Assembly: GCA_016927865.1 (NCBI GenBank)
Contig: JAFGLU010000103.1
Location: 1 to 50,654, forward strand
Source of the DNA: Anaerolineaceae bacterium
Lineage (GTDB): Bacteria > Chloroflexota > Anaerolineae > Anaerolineales > Anaerolineaceae
Direction of reading: 5' to 3'
DNA length: 50,654 nucleotides
Position numbers and translations under genes: made by a program. Shown one piece after another: positions 34,568 to 43,297 of the stretch. The stretch's first letter is position 1. Each line of letters opens with the position of its first letter. The notes beneath the pieces were generated by a model. The model was not told the DNA's origin and searched no databases. It was given only the letters and a program-made list of their open reading frames with translations.

Positions 34568-34601
34568 CCTTTGCAGAGCAATTAGGATTGCTTTGCAAAG
34601 G
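34568..34601. repeat. Inverted repeat between the GH94 and GH13 promoters
   Basis: CCTTTGCA-G-AGCAAT (34568-34582) with ATTGCT-T-TGCAAAGG (34587-34601), one mismatch, 4-base loop. It sits before the -35 of the GH13 gene. It may be an operator or a hairpin; no protein can be assigned. The rest of 34406-34754 contains only promoter elements. Confidence 0.6.
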
Positions 34602-34614
34602 CGTCGCACGGCGG

Positions 34615-34642
34615 TTTGATTAGCAGCAAATCGGCATATAAT
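34615..34642 (+). promoter_or_regulatory. Candidate promoter of the GH13 gene
   Basis: TATAAT (34637-34642) with TTTGAT (34615-34620) 16 bases upstream. The leader would be about 105 bases. Confidence 0.5.
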
Positions 34643-34754
34643 TAACCCATCTTGTGCGCCGCATTTGCCGGTAGGTTGAAAAACCTGCCTCAATTTGCGG
34701 AAGCCAATCCGGGGCTGCGCAGCATCCGTCCAATATACCTATTATGGAGCAGAC

Positions 34755-36365
34755 ATGACATCAAAGTTGTGGTGGAAAGACGGCGTCATTTACCAGATCT
34801 ACCCGCGCTCGTTTGCCGACTCGAACGGCGATGGAGTTGGCGACCTGGCGGGGATCACGGCGAAACTGGATTACCTTGCCGAGCTGGGGGTGGATGCCAT
34901 CTGGCTGTCGCCGATTTATCCCTCTCCCAACGTAGATTTTGGGTACGACGTGAGCGATTATGTGGATATCCATACCCAGTTTGGCACGCTGGAAGATTTC
35001 GACCGCCTAACCGCCGAGGCCCACCGGCGCGGCATCCGCGTCGTGCTGGATATGGTCATGAACCACACTTCCGACCAGCACCCCTGGTTCCAGCAGTCTC
35101 GCAGCTCGCGGGACAACCCTTACCGGGATTACTATTTCTGGCGCGATCCCAAGCCGGGCAATAAGCCGCCTAACAACTGGCTGTCGGTGTTTGGCGAAGA
35201 GGGTTGGGTACCGGACCCCGCTACCGGGCAGATGTACTTCCACATGTTTTACCGCGAGCAGCCGGACGTGAACTGGCGCAACCCGGCGGTGCGCCGTGAG
35301 ATGCTGGACGTGTTCCGCTTCTGGCTGGAGCGCGGCGTGGATGGCTTCCGCCTGGATGTGTTCAACAGCTTTTTCAAAGACGCGGATTTGAAGGACAACC
35401 CCACCACCCTGTTTGGTATTCGGGCATTTGAACGCCAGCGCCACATCCACGACATCGACCAGCCGGAGATGATGCCGCTGCTGCAAGAACTGCGCTCCCT
35501 GCTGGATTCGTACCCTGAACGTTACGCGGTAGGCGAGACCTTCCTGGCTTCGGCGGAGAAGGCGGCGCAGTACTGCGGGCCGGATAAGCTGCATGGAACA
35601 TTCAACTTTGAACTTCTGCAAAGCCGCTGGAGTCCGCGGGCGTTTATCCGCGCCATTCAACGCTGGGAACAGGCCCTGGCTGCCGATACCTGGCCGACCT
35701 GGGTGCTGAACAACCACGACAACCGCCGTTCAGCCACGCGCTATGGGGGCGGCGAGAAGGACGACCGCCTGAAGATTGCGGCGGCGCTCATGCTCACCCA
35801 GCGGGGTACACCCTTCCTCTATTATGGCGAAGAGATCGGCATGCGAGACATCCATGTGCCCTATCGCGAGATTCAAGATCGCCTGGGCAAGAAATACTGG
35901 CCCATTGTGCCTGGGCGAGATGGCTGCCGGGCGCCTATGCAGTGGGACGCCTCGCCCAACGCGGGTTTCAGCCCAGCCGGGGTGCAGACCTGGCTGCCGC
36001 CGCATCCCAATTACGGGATGCGCAACGTGGAGGCGCAGCGGGCAGATCCAAACTCGCTGTGGCATTTTTACCGCAAGTTGATTGCCCTGCGGCGTGAATC
36101 GGCGGCTTTGCGGGAGGGGATGTTCATCCCCTTGACCTTCGATACGTACTTCATCCTGGGATACCTGCGCCAGACCTCCGACGAGACGATGCTGGTGGCG
36201 CTCAACTTCTCGGGGCGGCGCAAGCGGCTGGTGCTGGGCGGCAAGCTGGCCTCGGTCAACTGGGAGATGCTGCTTTCGAGCAAGCGCGAGCAAATGAGCC
36301 CGCTGCGTGGCGGGCTGGTGGCTCTCGAGCCTTACGAGGCGCTGATCTTGCGCCAGGTTCATTAA
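34755..36365 (+). CDS. GH13 alpha-glucosidase / oligo-1,6-glucosidase type enzyme
   Basis: A 536-residue cytosolic alpha-amylase-family protein. The four conserved regions are DMVMNHTS (99-106), GFRLDVFNSF with nucleophile Asp201, GETFLA with acid/base Glu261, and NNHDNRR (319-325). The opening WWKDGVIYQIYPRSFADSNG is typical of alpha-glucosidases and oligo-1,6-glucosidases. A C-terminal beta domain ends the protein. It hydrolyses terminal alpha-linked glucose from imported oligosaccharides. Start ATG at 34755 with GGAG upstream; earlier in-frame ATG at 34695 lies in the leader. It diverges from the cellobiose phosphorylase gene. Trehalose synthase is less likely because of length. Linkage preference cannot be read safely. 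Confidence 0.93.
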   Translation: MTSKLWWKDGVIYQIYPRSFADSNGDGVGDLAGITAKLDYLAELGVDAIWLSPIYPSPNVDFGYDVSDYVDIHTQFGTLEDFDRLTAEAHRRGIRVVLDMVMNHTSDQHPWFQQSRSSRDNPYRDYYFWRDPKPGNKPPNNWLSVFGEEGWVPDPATGQMYFHMFYREQPDVNWRNPAVRREMLDVFRFWLERGVDGFRLDVFNSFFKDADLKDNPTTLFGIRAFERQRHIHDIDQPEMMPLLQELRSLLDSYPERYAVGETFLASAEKAAQYCGPDKLHGTFNFELLQSRWSPRAFIRAIQRWEQALAADTWPTWVLNNHDNRRSATRYGGGEKDDRLKIAAALMLTQRGTPFLYYGEEIGMRDIHVPYREIQDRLGKKYWPIVPGRDGCRAPMQWDASPNAGFSPAGVQTWLPPHPNYGMRNVEAQRADPNSLWHFYRKLIALRRESAALREGMFIPLTFDTYFILGYLRQTSDETMLVALNFSGRRKRLVLGGKLASVNWEMLLSSKREQMSPLRGGLVALEPYEALILRQVH

Positions 36366-36370
36366 AGGCT

Positions 36371-36404
36371 GACCGCACCTTATCTGAGCCAATAAGGTGC
36401 GGTC
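36371..36404 (+). terminator. Hairpin after the GH13 gene
   Basis: Perfect 13-bp arms GACCGCACCTTAT and ATAAGGTGCGGTC with an 8-base loop, six bases past the stop. The T-tract is missing (ACAAGG follows), so it may be a processing or partial terminator signal, backed by the next hairpin. Confidence 0.7.
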
Positions 36405-36429
36405 ACAAGGAGAAGAGCGATAAATGCAG

Positions 36430-36471
36430 CCGCCCGGTCAGAGGAAAAGCTATCTCCCTCTGGCCGGGCGG
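36430..36471. terminator. Second hairpin between GH13 and the small minus-strand gene
   Basis: CCGCCCGGTCAGAGG (36430-36444) with CCTCTGGCCGGGCGG (36457-36471), one T-G wobble, followed by TTGTT on the plus strand. It separates the GH13 transcript from the 41-codon frame on the other strand. Confidence 0.7.
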
Positions 36472-36485
36472 TTGTTCGCGGTTGT

Positions 36486-36611
36486 CTACCCGCCGGTAGC
36501 GATTTTGTCGAGCAGCAGAATTTCTATAGTTTCGTCATCGATCTTGACATAGGGCGCGTAGGTGTCCATGTCATCGGCATAATCTCTGTAAGTGCGTTTG
36601 TCTTCGTCCAT
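36486..36611 (-). CDS. Possible 41-residue acidic peptide ending in Gly-Gly
   Basis: An open frame too short for usual gene finding: MDEDKRTYRDYADDMDTY, a middle APYVKIDDETIE, and a C-terminus EILLLDKIATGG. It is strongly acidic with a leucine-rich end, unlike random GC-rich frames, and has GGCAGGG ten bases before the ATG and a hairpin just after the stop. The length, acidic leader-like half and Gly-Gly end could fit a peptide precursor or a small regulatory protein, but no maturase or exporter is adjacent. The remaining part of the 36366-36720 gap is AT-rich spacer, 36612-36720, likely carrying its promoter. Confidence 0.5.
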   Translation of the reverse strand: MDEDKRTYRDYADDMDTYAPYVKIDDETIEILLLDKIATGG

Positions 36612-36720
36612 TTTGTTACCCTGCCTTAAAAGAATTCTTCACGATCTTTGATTGAAATTGATTACATCGTAAAGAATATCATCTACGGCGGGGCCTAACA
36701 ATGACCCATGTGGGTACTTT

Positions 36721-37182
36721 TTAAGGCGTGCGCACTTCCACTTTCACGGTAGTTTCGCCGGCATTTTCAAAGGTGAGGGTGATGTTGATGGTGTCGCCGG
36801 CTTTCAGGTCTTGTTTCAAGCCGATGAGCATGACGTGATAGCTGCCGGGCTTCAATTCCACCTCGCCTCCGGCAGGAATTTCAATGAACTCCACCGGGGA
36901 CATGCGCATGACGTCGCCTTCCATGGTGGTCTGGTGGATTTCGACCGTTTCAGCCACGTCGCTGGCGGCGCGGATTAGTTTGTCGGAGGTCGAACCGGAA
37001 TTTTTGAGCAGCATGAAGGCCCCCCCATTGCCTCCGCCGCCCTCCATACCCGCCATCGAGGTGGCTGCGCGCGCCCACGGGGAAACGATTTCAATGTCGC
37101 CGATTTTTGTGCTGGCTTGAGCCTGGCAAGCAGCCAGAATGAACACCAGAAGCAGGGGCAGGATGCGCAAAGCTTTTTTCAT
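36721..37182 (-). CDS. PCu(A)C-type copper chaperone lipoprotein
   Basis: A 153-residue protein. The signal and lipobox LPLLLVFILAAC give a lipidated Cys19. The copper motif H(M)X10MX21HXM is matched exactly: His83, Met94, His116 and Met118. The Gly/Met-rich loop SMAGMEGGGGNGGAF is a further feature. Such proteins bind Cu(I) outside the membrane and load the CuA site of cytochrome oxidase. The start ATG at 37182 follows GGAG. The longer frame on this strand to 37473 overlaps the mannosidase gene and is not used. No oxidase genes lie nearby. It is 52 bases downstream of the GH38 gene, so co-transcription is possible without functional meaning. Confidence 0.92.
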   Translation of the reverse strand: MKKALRILPLLLVFILAACQAQASTKIGDIEIVSPWARAATSMAGMEGGGGNGGAFMLLKNSGSTSDKLIRAASDVAETVEIHQTTMEGDVMRMSPVEFIEIPAGGEVELKPGSYHVMLIGLKQDLKAGDTINITLTFENAGETTVKVEVRTP

Positions 37183-37234
37183 GGCTACCGTTCTCCAGAA
37201 TTGAGTCGCGAACAAGAAACAGTGCAGCGGCCGG

Positions 37235-39760
37235 TTATTCGGCGGCCGAAACGAGCAGGGTGGCAATTTCCCACGGGCGTAGGCGGAACAGGGCCAGTCC
37301 ATTATGCACCTGCAGGGCGCCGGTCTGGCGCTCCAGCAGGTTGGAACGGCGCACGGTCTTCCAGGGCTCGGGCAGGCGGATGCGCACCGGGCCGCCTTCG
37401 CCGCGGCATTCGTACAGGCGGATGACCAGGGCCTTGCCCTTTTCGGCGGGCTTGACGGTGCAAACCTGGGCACAGTCCGATTCGATGCGCGGCAGCTCGG
37501 GCAGGTCTAATTGCCCGCGGATGGTCAGCAGCCCGGAGTTGAATGCGTCTGCGTCGGAGACGACCGGCGAGGCCAGCAGCTTGCCAGCGTAGGCGGCGAC
37601 AGCCAGGTCAAAGGAGTGCTGTCCGGCGTCGCGCATGCCATCGTATTCGGTCATAGTGTAGTATTCCGGCTCGTGCAGGTAAGTGGGCACCGCCGGGCTG
37701 CGCAACAGTGAAACCAGCACCAGACCGGGGTCAATGCGATAGGAGGGCAGGCCGCGGTTGAAGATGGCCAGGCTGGCTTCGGCAGAGGTGATGCCGCCCC
37801 AGTGCAAGGCGGGCCAATCGCCGTTGGCTCCGGTCCAATCAAAGGTGGGCTGGTAGTTGCGCCGCTCGAGCGCGCCAAAAGGCACTTCGTAGAGGGGCTT
37901 GCCCTCGATGGGGGTGGGGAAGGCCATGCGCAGGCGGTGGTTGAAGGTGTCCCAATCCACGGTCAGGTGGAAATCGACCCGATCCAGCCCTTCGGTGAGC
38001 TTGATCTCGACTTCAGCAGACAGTCCGTTGGCTACGTACCCGGCGCGGAAGGGAGGCTCTACGCGGTAGATCAATTTTTGCGCGCCGCCGCCGCGTTCCA
38101 CCCGCACCAGGTTGGTGAAGTGGCCCAGGGAGGTGCGGGATTGGTCGGGATGCAATGTTGCCCAAGGCGAGCCTTCGTCGTGCTCCAGGATCAATTCACC
38201 GGGGCGGTAGTTGGAAGTGTGGAGGATGTTGCGGCCGAGGCGCTTGTCAAAGATTTGTTCCACGCCGCGCGGTCCGGCCTGGATGTGGAAGCGCTCGTTT
38301 TCAAGCACCTCGCGAGCGGCGGGTTGGGCAGCCTGAAGCGGCACCGGCGGCGCGGCAGGCACAATTTTGTAGGTTTGCGCGGAGAAAGCCGGGACGGCCT
38401 GAGCAAGGAACTCGACGGTGAGCGAGTGATCGTCTGCGCTGGGCGGCTTGACCGGAACCAATGTTACCGGGAGGCCTTGCGGGTCGATGAGGCCGGTGTT
38501 GGCGGGCAGTTCGGCGCGGGCGATCTGCGTGGCGGCGCGTCCGGTGGGATTGAACACGGCCAGCGACTCGGGCTCGGAACGCACAAGCTGGTCGAAGGCC
38601 TGGGAGCACAACCCGCTGATCGACTCCTCGATCTCGCCCCACATCATCTCCAACTCGGCGTAAGAGGCGTCAATGTGAGTGGCGGTGATGGCATCATGGA
38701 ACATGCAAAAGAGCAGTTGCTGCCAGGTGTGGGTCAATTCAACCTGGGGGTAGGCCTGTCCGTGCTGCCAGGCCAGCGTATTAAGCACTTCGGCAGCCAG
38801 GAGATCGTGCTCCAGGCGGCGCACCGCCTGCTTGGTACGGATGCGGGTGACGAATACACCGGTGTTATTGGGATTCATCTCCACGTCGGGATGCATATGC
38901 CCGGCGAGTGGGTTGTCGAGCTGGAGGAAGAGGTTTTTCAGGTAGGGAAAAGCCTCGGTTTCGAGAATGAAGCGCGCGTTGTGAGCTTTGGCCCAGTTGA
39001 GCAGTTCGGGGTTGGGTAGGAGTTCTTCGGGCGAGCAGGAGACGATCCCAGCGCCAAATTCGTCTGTGTCGGCAAGGTTGAGGTGCTCGGGCAAGAAGGC
39101 GCGCAGCGCCGGGTCGATGCCGCGTCCTTCGCAGCGCGGGCAGTCCTGGCCCGTGCCGCGGCAATCGGGACAGGGTGGATATTTTACAACACCCCCCGCG
39201 CGCGCGACCAGGGGCAGGGTCTGGCAAACCACGGTGCTGCCATCCAGGCCGCGCCAGAAGGCACCCTTAGGTTGAGAGTAACTGAGGCCGCTGACCCAGT
39301 CCATCTCACAGCCGCGCAGGATTTGGGGCAATTGGGCGGGGTTGCCAAAGGCGTCGTTGCGCACAGCCAGGGGGGTGTGCTTGCCAAAAGTAGCTTCCAC
39401 ATAGTTCAGGCCGATGAGATAGTTGCGCACCAGGCTTTCGCCCAGAACCATATTGCCGTCTACAATGACCTGCCCGCCGCCGCTGACAGCAAAACGCCCC
39501 GCCCTGCTCAGGCGGCGAAGATCATCCAACCGCTCGGGGTGGCGCTCGAGGAACTTTTGCATTACCAGGGGGAATTCAGCGTGAAATTTGTACTCGGGGT
39601 TCTGCTCGGCCAGGGACAGGTTTTCGAGCATGTAATATTCTTCCAGGTCGGCATAGGAGACAAAGGTCTGACCGCGGAAGGCGAAGCGCTGATCCCAGGC
39701 ACGCCGCCAGGTGGGATCAAAGTGGTTGTTGACCAAGACAAGCAGTTCAGGTGTGGGCAT
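37235..39760 (-). CDS. GH38-type alpha-mannosidase with inserted DnaJ-like zinc ribbon
   Basis: About 841 residues. N-terminal GH38 catalytic core: metal ligands His13 and Asp15 in NNHFDPTW, nucleophile Asp136 in VRNDAFGNPAQLPQIL, and FHDAITATHID for the last metal site. At residues 197-214 sits CPDCRGTGQDCPRCEGRG, two CxxCxGxG-like knuckles as in the DnaJ zinc domain, which is not a usual GH38 feature. C-terminal beta-sandwich mannosidase domains follow. There is no signal peptide, so it trims alpha-mannosides in the cytosol. I prefer the ATG at 39760 (AAGGA before it) over 39775. A TATAAT (39798-39803, minus) lies upstream. Mannose released would go to manA. Exact linkage specificity is unknown. 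Confidence 0.88.
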   Translation of the reverse strand: MPTPELLVLVNNHFDPTWRRAWDQRFAFRGQTFVSYADLEEYYMLENLSLAEQNPEYKFHAEFPLVMQKFLERHPERLDDLRRLSRAGRFAVSGGGQVIVDGNMVLGESLVRNYLIGLNYVEATFGKHTPLAVRNDAFGNPAQLPQILRGCEMDWVSGLSYSQPKGAFWRGLDGSTVVCQTLPLVARAGGVVKYPPCPDCRGTGQDCPRCEGRGIDPALRAFLPEHLNLADTDEFGAGIVSCSPEELLPNPELLNWAKAHNARFILETEAFPYLKNLFLQLDNPLAGHMHPDVEMNPNNTGVFVTRIRTKQAVRRLEHDLLAAEVLNTLAWQHGQAYPQVELTHTWQQLLFCMFHDAITATHIDASYAELEMMWGEIEESISGLCSQAFDQLVRSEPESLAVFNPTGRAATQIARAELPANTGLIDPQGLPVTLVPVKPPSADDHSLTVEFLAQAVPAFSAQTYKIVPAAPPVPLQAAQPAAREVLENERFHIQAGPRGVEQIFDKRLGRNILHTSNYRPGELILEHDEGSPWATLHPDQSRTSLGHFTNLVRVERGGGAQKLIYRVEPPFRAGYVANGLSAEVEIKLTEGLDRVDFHLTVDWDTFNHRLRMAFPTPIEGKPLYEVPFGALERRNYQPTFDWTGANGDWPALHWGGITSAEASLAIFNRGLPSYRIDPGLVLVSLLRSPAVPTYLHEPEYYTMTEYDGMRDAGQHSFDLAVAAYAGKLLASPVVSDADAFNSGLLTIRGQLDLPELPRIESDCAQVCTVKPAEKGKALVIRLYECRGEGGPVRIRLPEPWKTVRRSNLLERQTGALQVHNGLALFRLRPWEIATLLVSAAE

Positions 39761-39797
39761 AGGTTCCTTATCCATTTATAAGGATGGTTTCATGTAT

Positions 39798-39803
39798 ATT
39801 ATA
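39798..39803 (-). promoter_or_regulatory. Candidate -10 box of the GH38 gene
   Basis: TATAAT on the minus strand, about 37 bases before the preferred ATG at 39760. The -35 region is poor. Confidence 0.5.
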
Positions 39804-39851
39804 GGCGCTTTGTGTCATTTGAGAGGACAGGTTTTGGCGGACCAAGAAGTG

Positions 39852-41705
39852 TTACCTGAAAATCCTACTCCAGGAGAAGGGGCACGTGTATTTGAAGATC
39901 AGATCGTTTTCTTGCTCGAAGCCATTTATTGCCAGGCTGCCTTCGAGATATTGGTCGGCGGTGGCCGCAAGCAAGGGGAAGCCTTGAGCGGGGTCGATAT
40001 CTGGGCTGGTGATTTGGATTTGATATTGCGACCCGGCGGAAGGAATGGGTTCCGGGAGGGTCAAATTGATGTACTCACGCGATTTGATGGAAGCCGCGGG
40101 GACATCTGTGGAGCCCAAAAGAGAATCGTTGTTATCGAAAAGCGAGAGGGTCAGCGTGCCTGAAATCCCGGCAGGAATGTCTAGTGTACGTACGCGGACG
40201 CCCTCCACCGCCCCGCACACGCTGGTGAAAGACTGGGTGATGATGGCTTCAGAATGCACCACGGCTATTGGGGCTGTGTCAAGGTCGATTTGTTTATATA
40301 CCGGCTGCACGCAGGATTGGAAAGTGTAATAGGTAGAGCCACAGTAAGAGTAATAAGTTGCATAGAGGCCGAAGCTGTATAGGCCAAGCACAAGGAGCAG
40401 GAGGGAAATGGTCAAGCCGCGGAGAGCGCTGTGCAGCCGGGCGGGCAGGTTGGCGGCGGCGGAGAAGCTGATGAACAAGAGGGGCAGGGTGACGATAAAG
40501 TAGCGCCCCTGCTTGCCATAGGATGCAGACATGCCTGGTTTATAGAAGAGGGCGAAGAAAAATAGCGCTGTGAGAACGGTTGATAACAGCGCAAGGACGA
40601 TGAGGATGAGGCGCTTCCTGCGGTCAAAACTGGGCTGGCGCGGCTCGGCCAGGACGGCTGCCCCCAAGACCAGCGGGAACAACCAGAAGATGCTGGTGGG
40701 AACAACACCGATCCAATGACCGTAAGAAGCCAGCCAGTTTCTGTAGTATTCGCCGAAGCGGGAAGTGTACTCAGCCGTGGATGCGCGCAGGAAGTCAATT
40801 GGATCAGAGAAGATCAAGGATAGGTGGGCATTAAAATTTTGGGTCGTATCGGACTGGCCGTAATGGGAAGTAGGGATGGAGAGAGCAGACCAGCCTGCCG
40901 CTATCGCGAAACAAAGGAGGGTTGTGCCGAGAATGGTCCAGCTCCAGGCGCGCGAGGGAAAGCGGCGATAGGGGAGGAAAAGAAGCAGCGGGAGCAGGAG
41001 CATGGGGCCTGATTTAGCCATACCGAGGAAGATCAGCGATGCAGCAAAGCCCCAAATTTTCCAGGAGCGGCGAGGCTGATCGGGGTTGAGCAAGAACTCG
41101 ACGCCGAAGCCGATGAAGAGGAAGGAGGCGGCATGGGTGAAGCCGTCGGCGCTGAGGGTGGCAGCCTGGAAGAGAGCCATGGGGGCCAGCGCCAGAGCCG
41201 CCAACACCCACTTGCCCACGGGAATCACGCGGATAGCGAGATAGGAACCGGCCAGGTATAGGAATAATCCAGCCAGCCGGCAGAGAATGACAATTGGAAT
41301 AAAGGGATAGTCATATTTTCGCCAGAACCAGCGGGTGATGAGGGCCTGGGGTAGGAAAATGACCGGGTTATAGATGGAGCGAGATGTGAAGAACAGCAGA
41401 TTCTCGCGGTCGTTGCGCCGAGAAAACTTTTCACTGAGCAGATCGCCGGCCGGTTCCAGGAAGTAGCGACGCTGATAGGAGAGGGTCAGAACTTCAGGGT
41501 AAATATATGCGCCGCCGGGGTAGCTGGTATTAGGGATCCAGACGTAGTCGGACATTTCGATGATGCGGGCCAGGTGCTGCTCTTCATCAAACCCTGCGCC
41601 GTACGGAATGAACACTACCCCCGCGATGCCAAACAGAAGGCCGAGAAACAGGAATATCTCGGCTGGTTTGCGCAGCAGGCTGGAATTTGACAGTGTTCGG
41701 ACCAT
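39852..41705 (-). CDS. DUF2142 polytopic membrane protein
   Basis: A 617-residue protein with about a dozen hydrophobic helices and a ~130-residue soluble C-terminal tail that is beta-rich. The segment ALAPMALFQAATLSADGFTH matches the DUF2142 core (L-P-M-x-x-x-Q-A-A-S-x-S-A-D). FDEEQHLARI near residue 40 has the acidic pair typical of GT-C-like membrane glycosyltransferases, to which DUF2142 is thought to be related. A role in lipid-linked sugar transfer or cell-surface glycan assembly is plausible only by this relation. It is divergent from the K+/H+ antiporter gene, sharing a 54-base promoter region with TATAAT at 41719-41724 on its own strand. Confidence 0.85.
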   Translation of the reverse strand: MVRTLSNSSLLRKPAEIFLFLGLLFGIAGVVFIPYGAGFDEEQHLARIIEMSDYVWIPNTSYPGGAYIYPEVLTLSYQRRYFLEPAGDLLSEKFSRRNDRENLLFFTSRSIYNPVIFLPQALITRWFWRKYDYPFIPIVILCRLAGLFLYLAGSYLAIRVIPVGKWVLAALALAPMALFQAATLSADGFTHAASFLFIGFGVEFLLNPDQPRRSWKIWGFAASLIFLGMAKSGPMLLLPLLLFLPYRRFPSRAWSWTILGTTLLCFAIAAGWSALSIPTSHYGQSDTTQNFNAHLSLIFSDPIDFLRASTAEYTSRFGEYYRNWLASYGHWIGVVPTSIFWLFPLVLGAAVLAEPRQPSFDRRKRLILIVLALLSTVLTALFFFALFYKPGMSASYGKQGRYFIVTLPLLFISFSAAANLPARLHSALRGLTISLLLLVLGLYSFGLYATYYSYCGSTYYTFQSCVQPVYKQIDLDTAPIAVVHSEAIITQSFTSVCGAVEGVRVRTLDIPAGISGTLTLSLFDNNDSLLGSTDVPAASIKSREYINLTLPEPIPSAGSQYQIQITSPDIDPAQGFPLLAATADQYLEGSLAINGFEQENDLIFKYTCPFSWSRIFR

Positions 41706-41718
41706 GGGGTACCCAAAA

Positions 41719-41724
41719 ATTATA
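41719..41724 (-). promoter_or_regulatory. -10 box of the DUF2142 gene
   Basis: TATAAT on the minus strand, 13 bases before the ATG at 41705; the expected leader is only about 7 bases. Confidence 0.55.
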
Positions 41725-41747
41725 GCACGGCGTAGAAACTTTTCCTG

Positions 41748-41753
41748 TAAAAT
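41748..41753 (+). promoter_or_regulatory. -10 box of the antiporter, leaderless arrangement
   Basis: TAAAAT ends six bases before the ATG at 41760, so transcription should start at the start codon. There is no Shine-Dalgarno sequence and the -35 is weak. Confidence 0.55.
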
Positions 41754-41759
41754 GAAACT

Positions 41760-43232
41760 ATGCCCATCACAATCGAACCCTATCTTGTTGCTGCGGCTGT
41801 GCTTTTCATCCTAAGTGTGATGGCGAGTAAAGTCTCCGATCGCTTTGGAATCCCGGCGTTGATCATCTTCCTGGGGGTCGGGATGCTGGCCGGGTCGGAT
41901 GGGATCGGCGGAATCTATTTTGACGACCCCAGCATGGCACAATACCTGGGCGTGGTGGCGCTGGTGGTGATTCTGTTTTCGGGTGGTCTGGATACCAGTT
42001 GGAAGAGCGTGCGCCCGGTGATGCGTGAGGGGCTGGTGCTGGCCACTCTGGGGGTTTTACTGACCGCGGTTTCGCTGGGATTCTTCGCTCATTGGATCTT
42101 GAAGGTAGAATTAATGGAGGGCATTCTCTTGGGGGCGATTGTGTCGTCCACCGATGCGGCAGCCGTGTTTGCCATTCTCCGCTCAAAAGGTATTCAACTC
42201 AGCGGGAAGCTGCAACCCTTGTTGGAGCTTGAGTCGGGCAGCAACGACCCCATGGCGGTGTTTCTCACCGTGGCCTTAACCCAACTGGTAGTAAACCCGG
42301 ACCTTTCGCCGTTTAGTTTGATCCCGTACTTCTTGCAGCAGATGATTCTAGGTCTGATTTTTGGCCTGGTAGCGGGAAAGCTGGCTCTGCTGCTCATCAA
42401 CCGCTTGCGTCTGGGATACGCTGGGCTGTACCCGGTTTTGATCCTGGGGGTGGCGTTCCTGGTCTACGGCGCCGCAAATATGGTGGGAGGCAGTGGTTTC
42501 CTGGCCGTGTACGTGGCGGGTGTGATAATGGGGCGGGATGAGTTTTTACATAAACGCAGCGTGCTGCGCTTTTTTGACGGTGTGGCCTGGCTGATGCAGA
42601 TCGCAATGTTCTTGACGTTGGGCTTGCTGGTGTTCCCATCTCAATTGGGTTCGGTGGCATTGCCGAGTCTGGCGATAGCTTTGTTTCTGATGTTTGTGGC
42701 GCGACCAGTGGGGGTGCATCTGTCTTTGCTGTTCAGCAAGTTCAAGCCGGCCGAAAAGTGGTTTATCTCATGGGTGGGGCTGCGTGGCGCGGTGCCGATT
42801 ATCCTGGCAACGTACCCACGTATTTTGGGCATGGAAGATTCGAATGTCCTCTTCAATGTGGTGTTCTTCGTGGTGCTGACTTCGGTTTTATTGCAGGGTA
42901 CCAGCATTCCGTGGGCGGCAAAGCTGTTCAAGGTGGAAGGTCGGGAGCAGAGCGAAATGCACTTTCCGGTGCAATTTGACCCGACTCATGATTGGAAGGG
43001 GGAATTGAAGGAGACCAATATCCCAAAACATTCCCCGGCGGTGGGGAAGGCGATTTTTGAGTTGGGCCTGCCGCCGGATTATCTGGTGGTGCTGATTGCT
43101 CGCGGTGAAGATTTTGTCATTCCCAGCGGAAGCGTGGTACTGGAGCCAGGGGATACGGTGCTGGGGTTGGCCGAACAGGCAACGCACGAACAGGTGGCGT
43201 TGTTGTTGCAACAGACTCAAAAGCCCACATAG
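41760..43232 (+). CDS. Potassium/proton antiporter, CPA1 type with C-terminal TrkA_C domain (CvrA/NhaP2-like)
   Basis: A 490-residue protein. About twelve helices occupy residues 5-390, with the Asp-containing ion site SSTDAAAVFAIL and the following LELESGSNDPMAVFLT block, both signatures of CPA1 antiporters. WVGLRGAVPIILATYP is the conserved late helix. Residues ~410-490 are a TrkA_C domain (LPPDYLVVLIARGEDFVIPSGS, ending with LEPGDTVLGLA), as in potassium-selective CvrA. It exchanges K+ (or Na+) for H+ across the cytoplasmic membrane for pH and osmotic control. The start is probably leaderless. It converges on the MacAB-like operon; the 65-base gap has no evident terminator. Confidence 0.93.
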   Translation: MPITIEPYLVAAAVLFILSVMASKVSDRFGIPALIIFLGVGMLAGSDGIGGIYFDDPSMAQYLGVVALVVILFSGGLDTSWKSVRPVMREGLVLATLGVLLTAVSLGFFAHWILKVELMEGILLGAIVSSTDAAAVFAILRSKGIQLSGKLQPLLELESGSNDPMAVFLTVALTQLVVNPDLSPFSLIPYFLQQMILGLIFGLVAGKLALLLINRLRLGYAGLYPVLILGVAFLVYGAANMVGGSGFLAVYVAGVIMGRDEFLHKRSVLRFFDGVAWLMQIAMFLTLGLLVFPSQLGSVALPSLAIALFLMFVARPVGVHLSLLFSKFKPAEKWFISWVGLRGAVPIILATYPRILGMEDSNVLFNVVFFVVLTSVLLQGTSIPWAAKLFKVEGREQSEMHFPVQFDPTHDWKGELKETNIPKHSPAVGKAIFELGLPPDYLVVLIARGEDFVIPSGSVVLEPGDTVLGLAEQATHEQVALLLQQTQKPT

Positions 43233-43297
43233 CGATTCATGGAGTGCGGCAGGAACAGGCAGACAGGGGCGCTGTATGCCCTCCGGCTAATTGGCGA

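Noticed and set aside
36424-36552. A 42-codon plus-strand frame with AAGGAG upstream after the GH13 gene
   Set aside because: It runs through the 36430-36471 hairpin and overlaps the better acidic peptide frame; the sequence MQPPGQRKSYL looks random.
37802-39019. A 405-codon frame opposite the GH38 gene
   Set aside because: Same shadow effect; no ribosome-binding site or domain signature.
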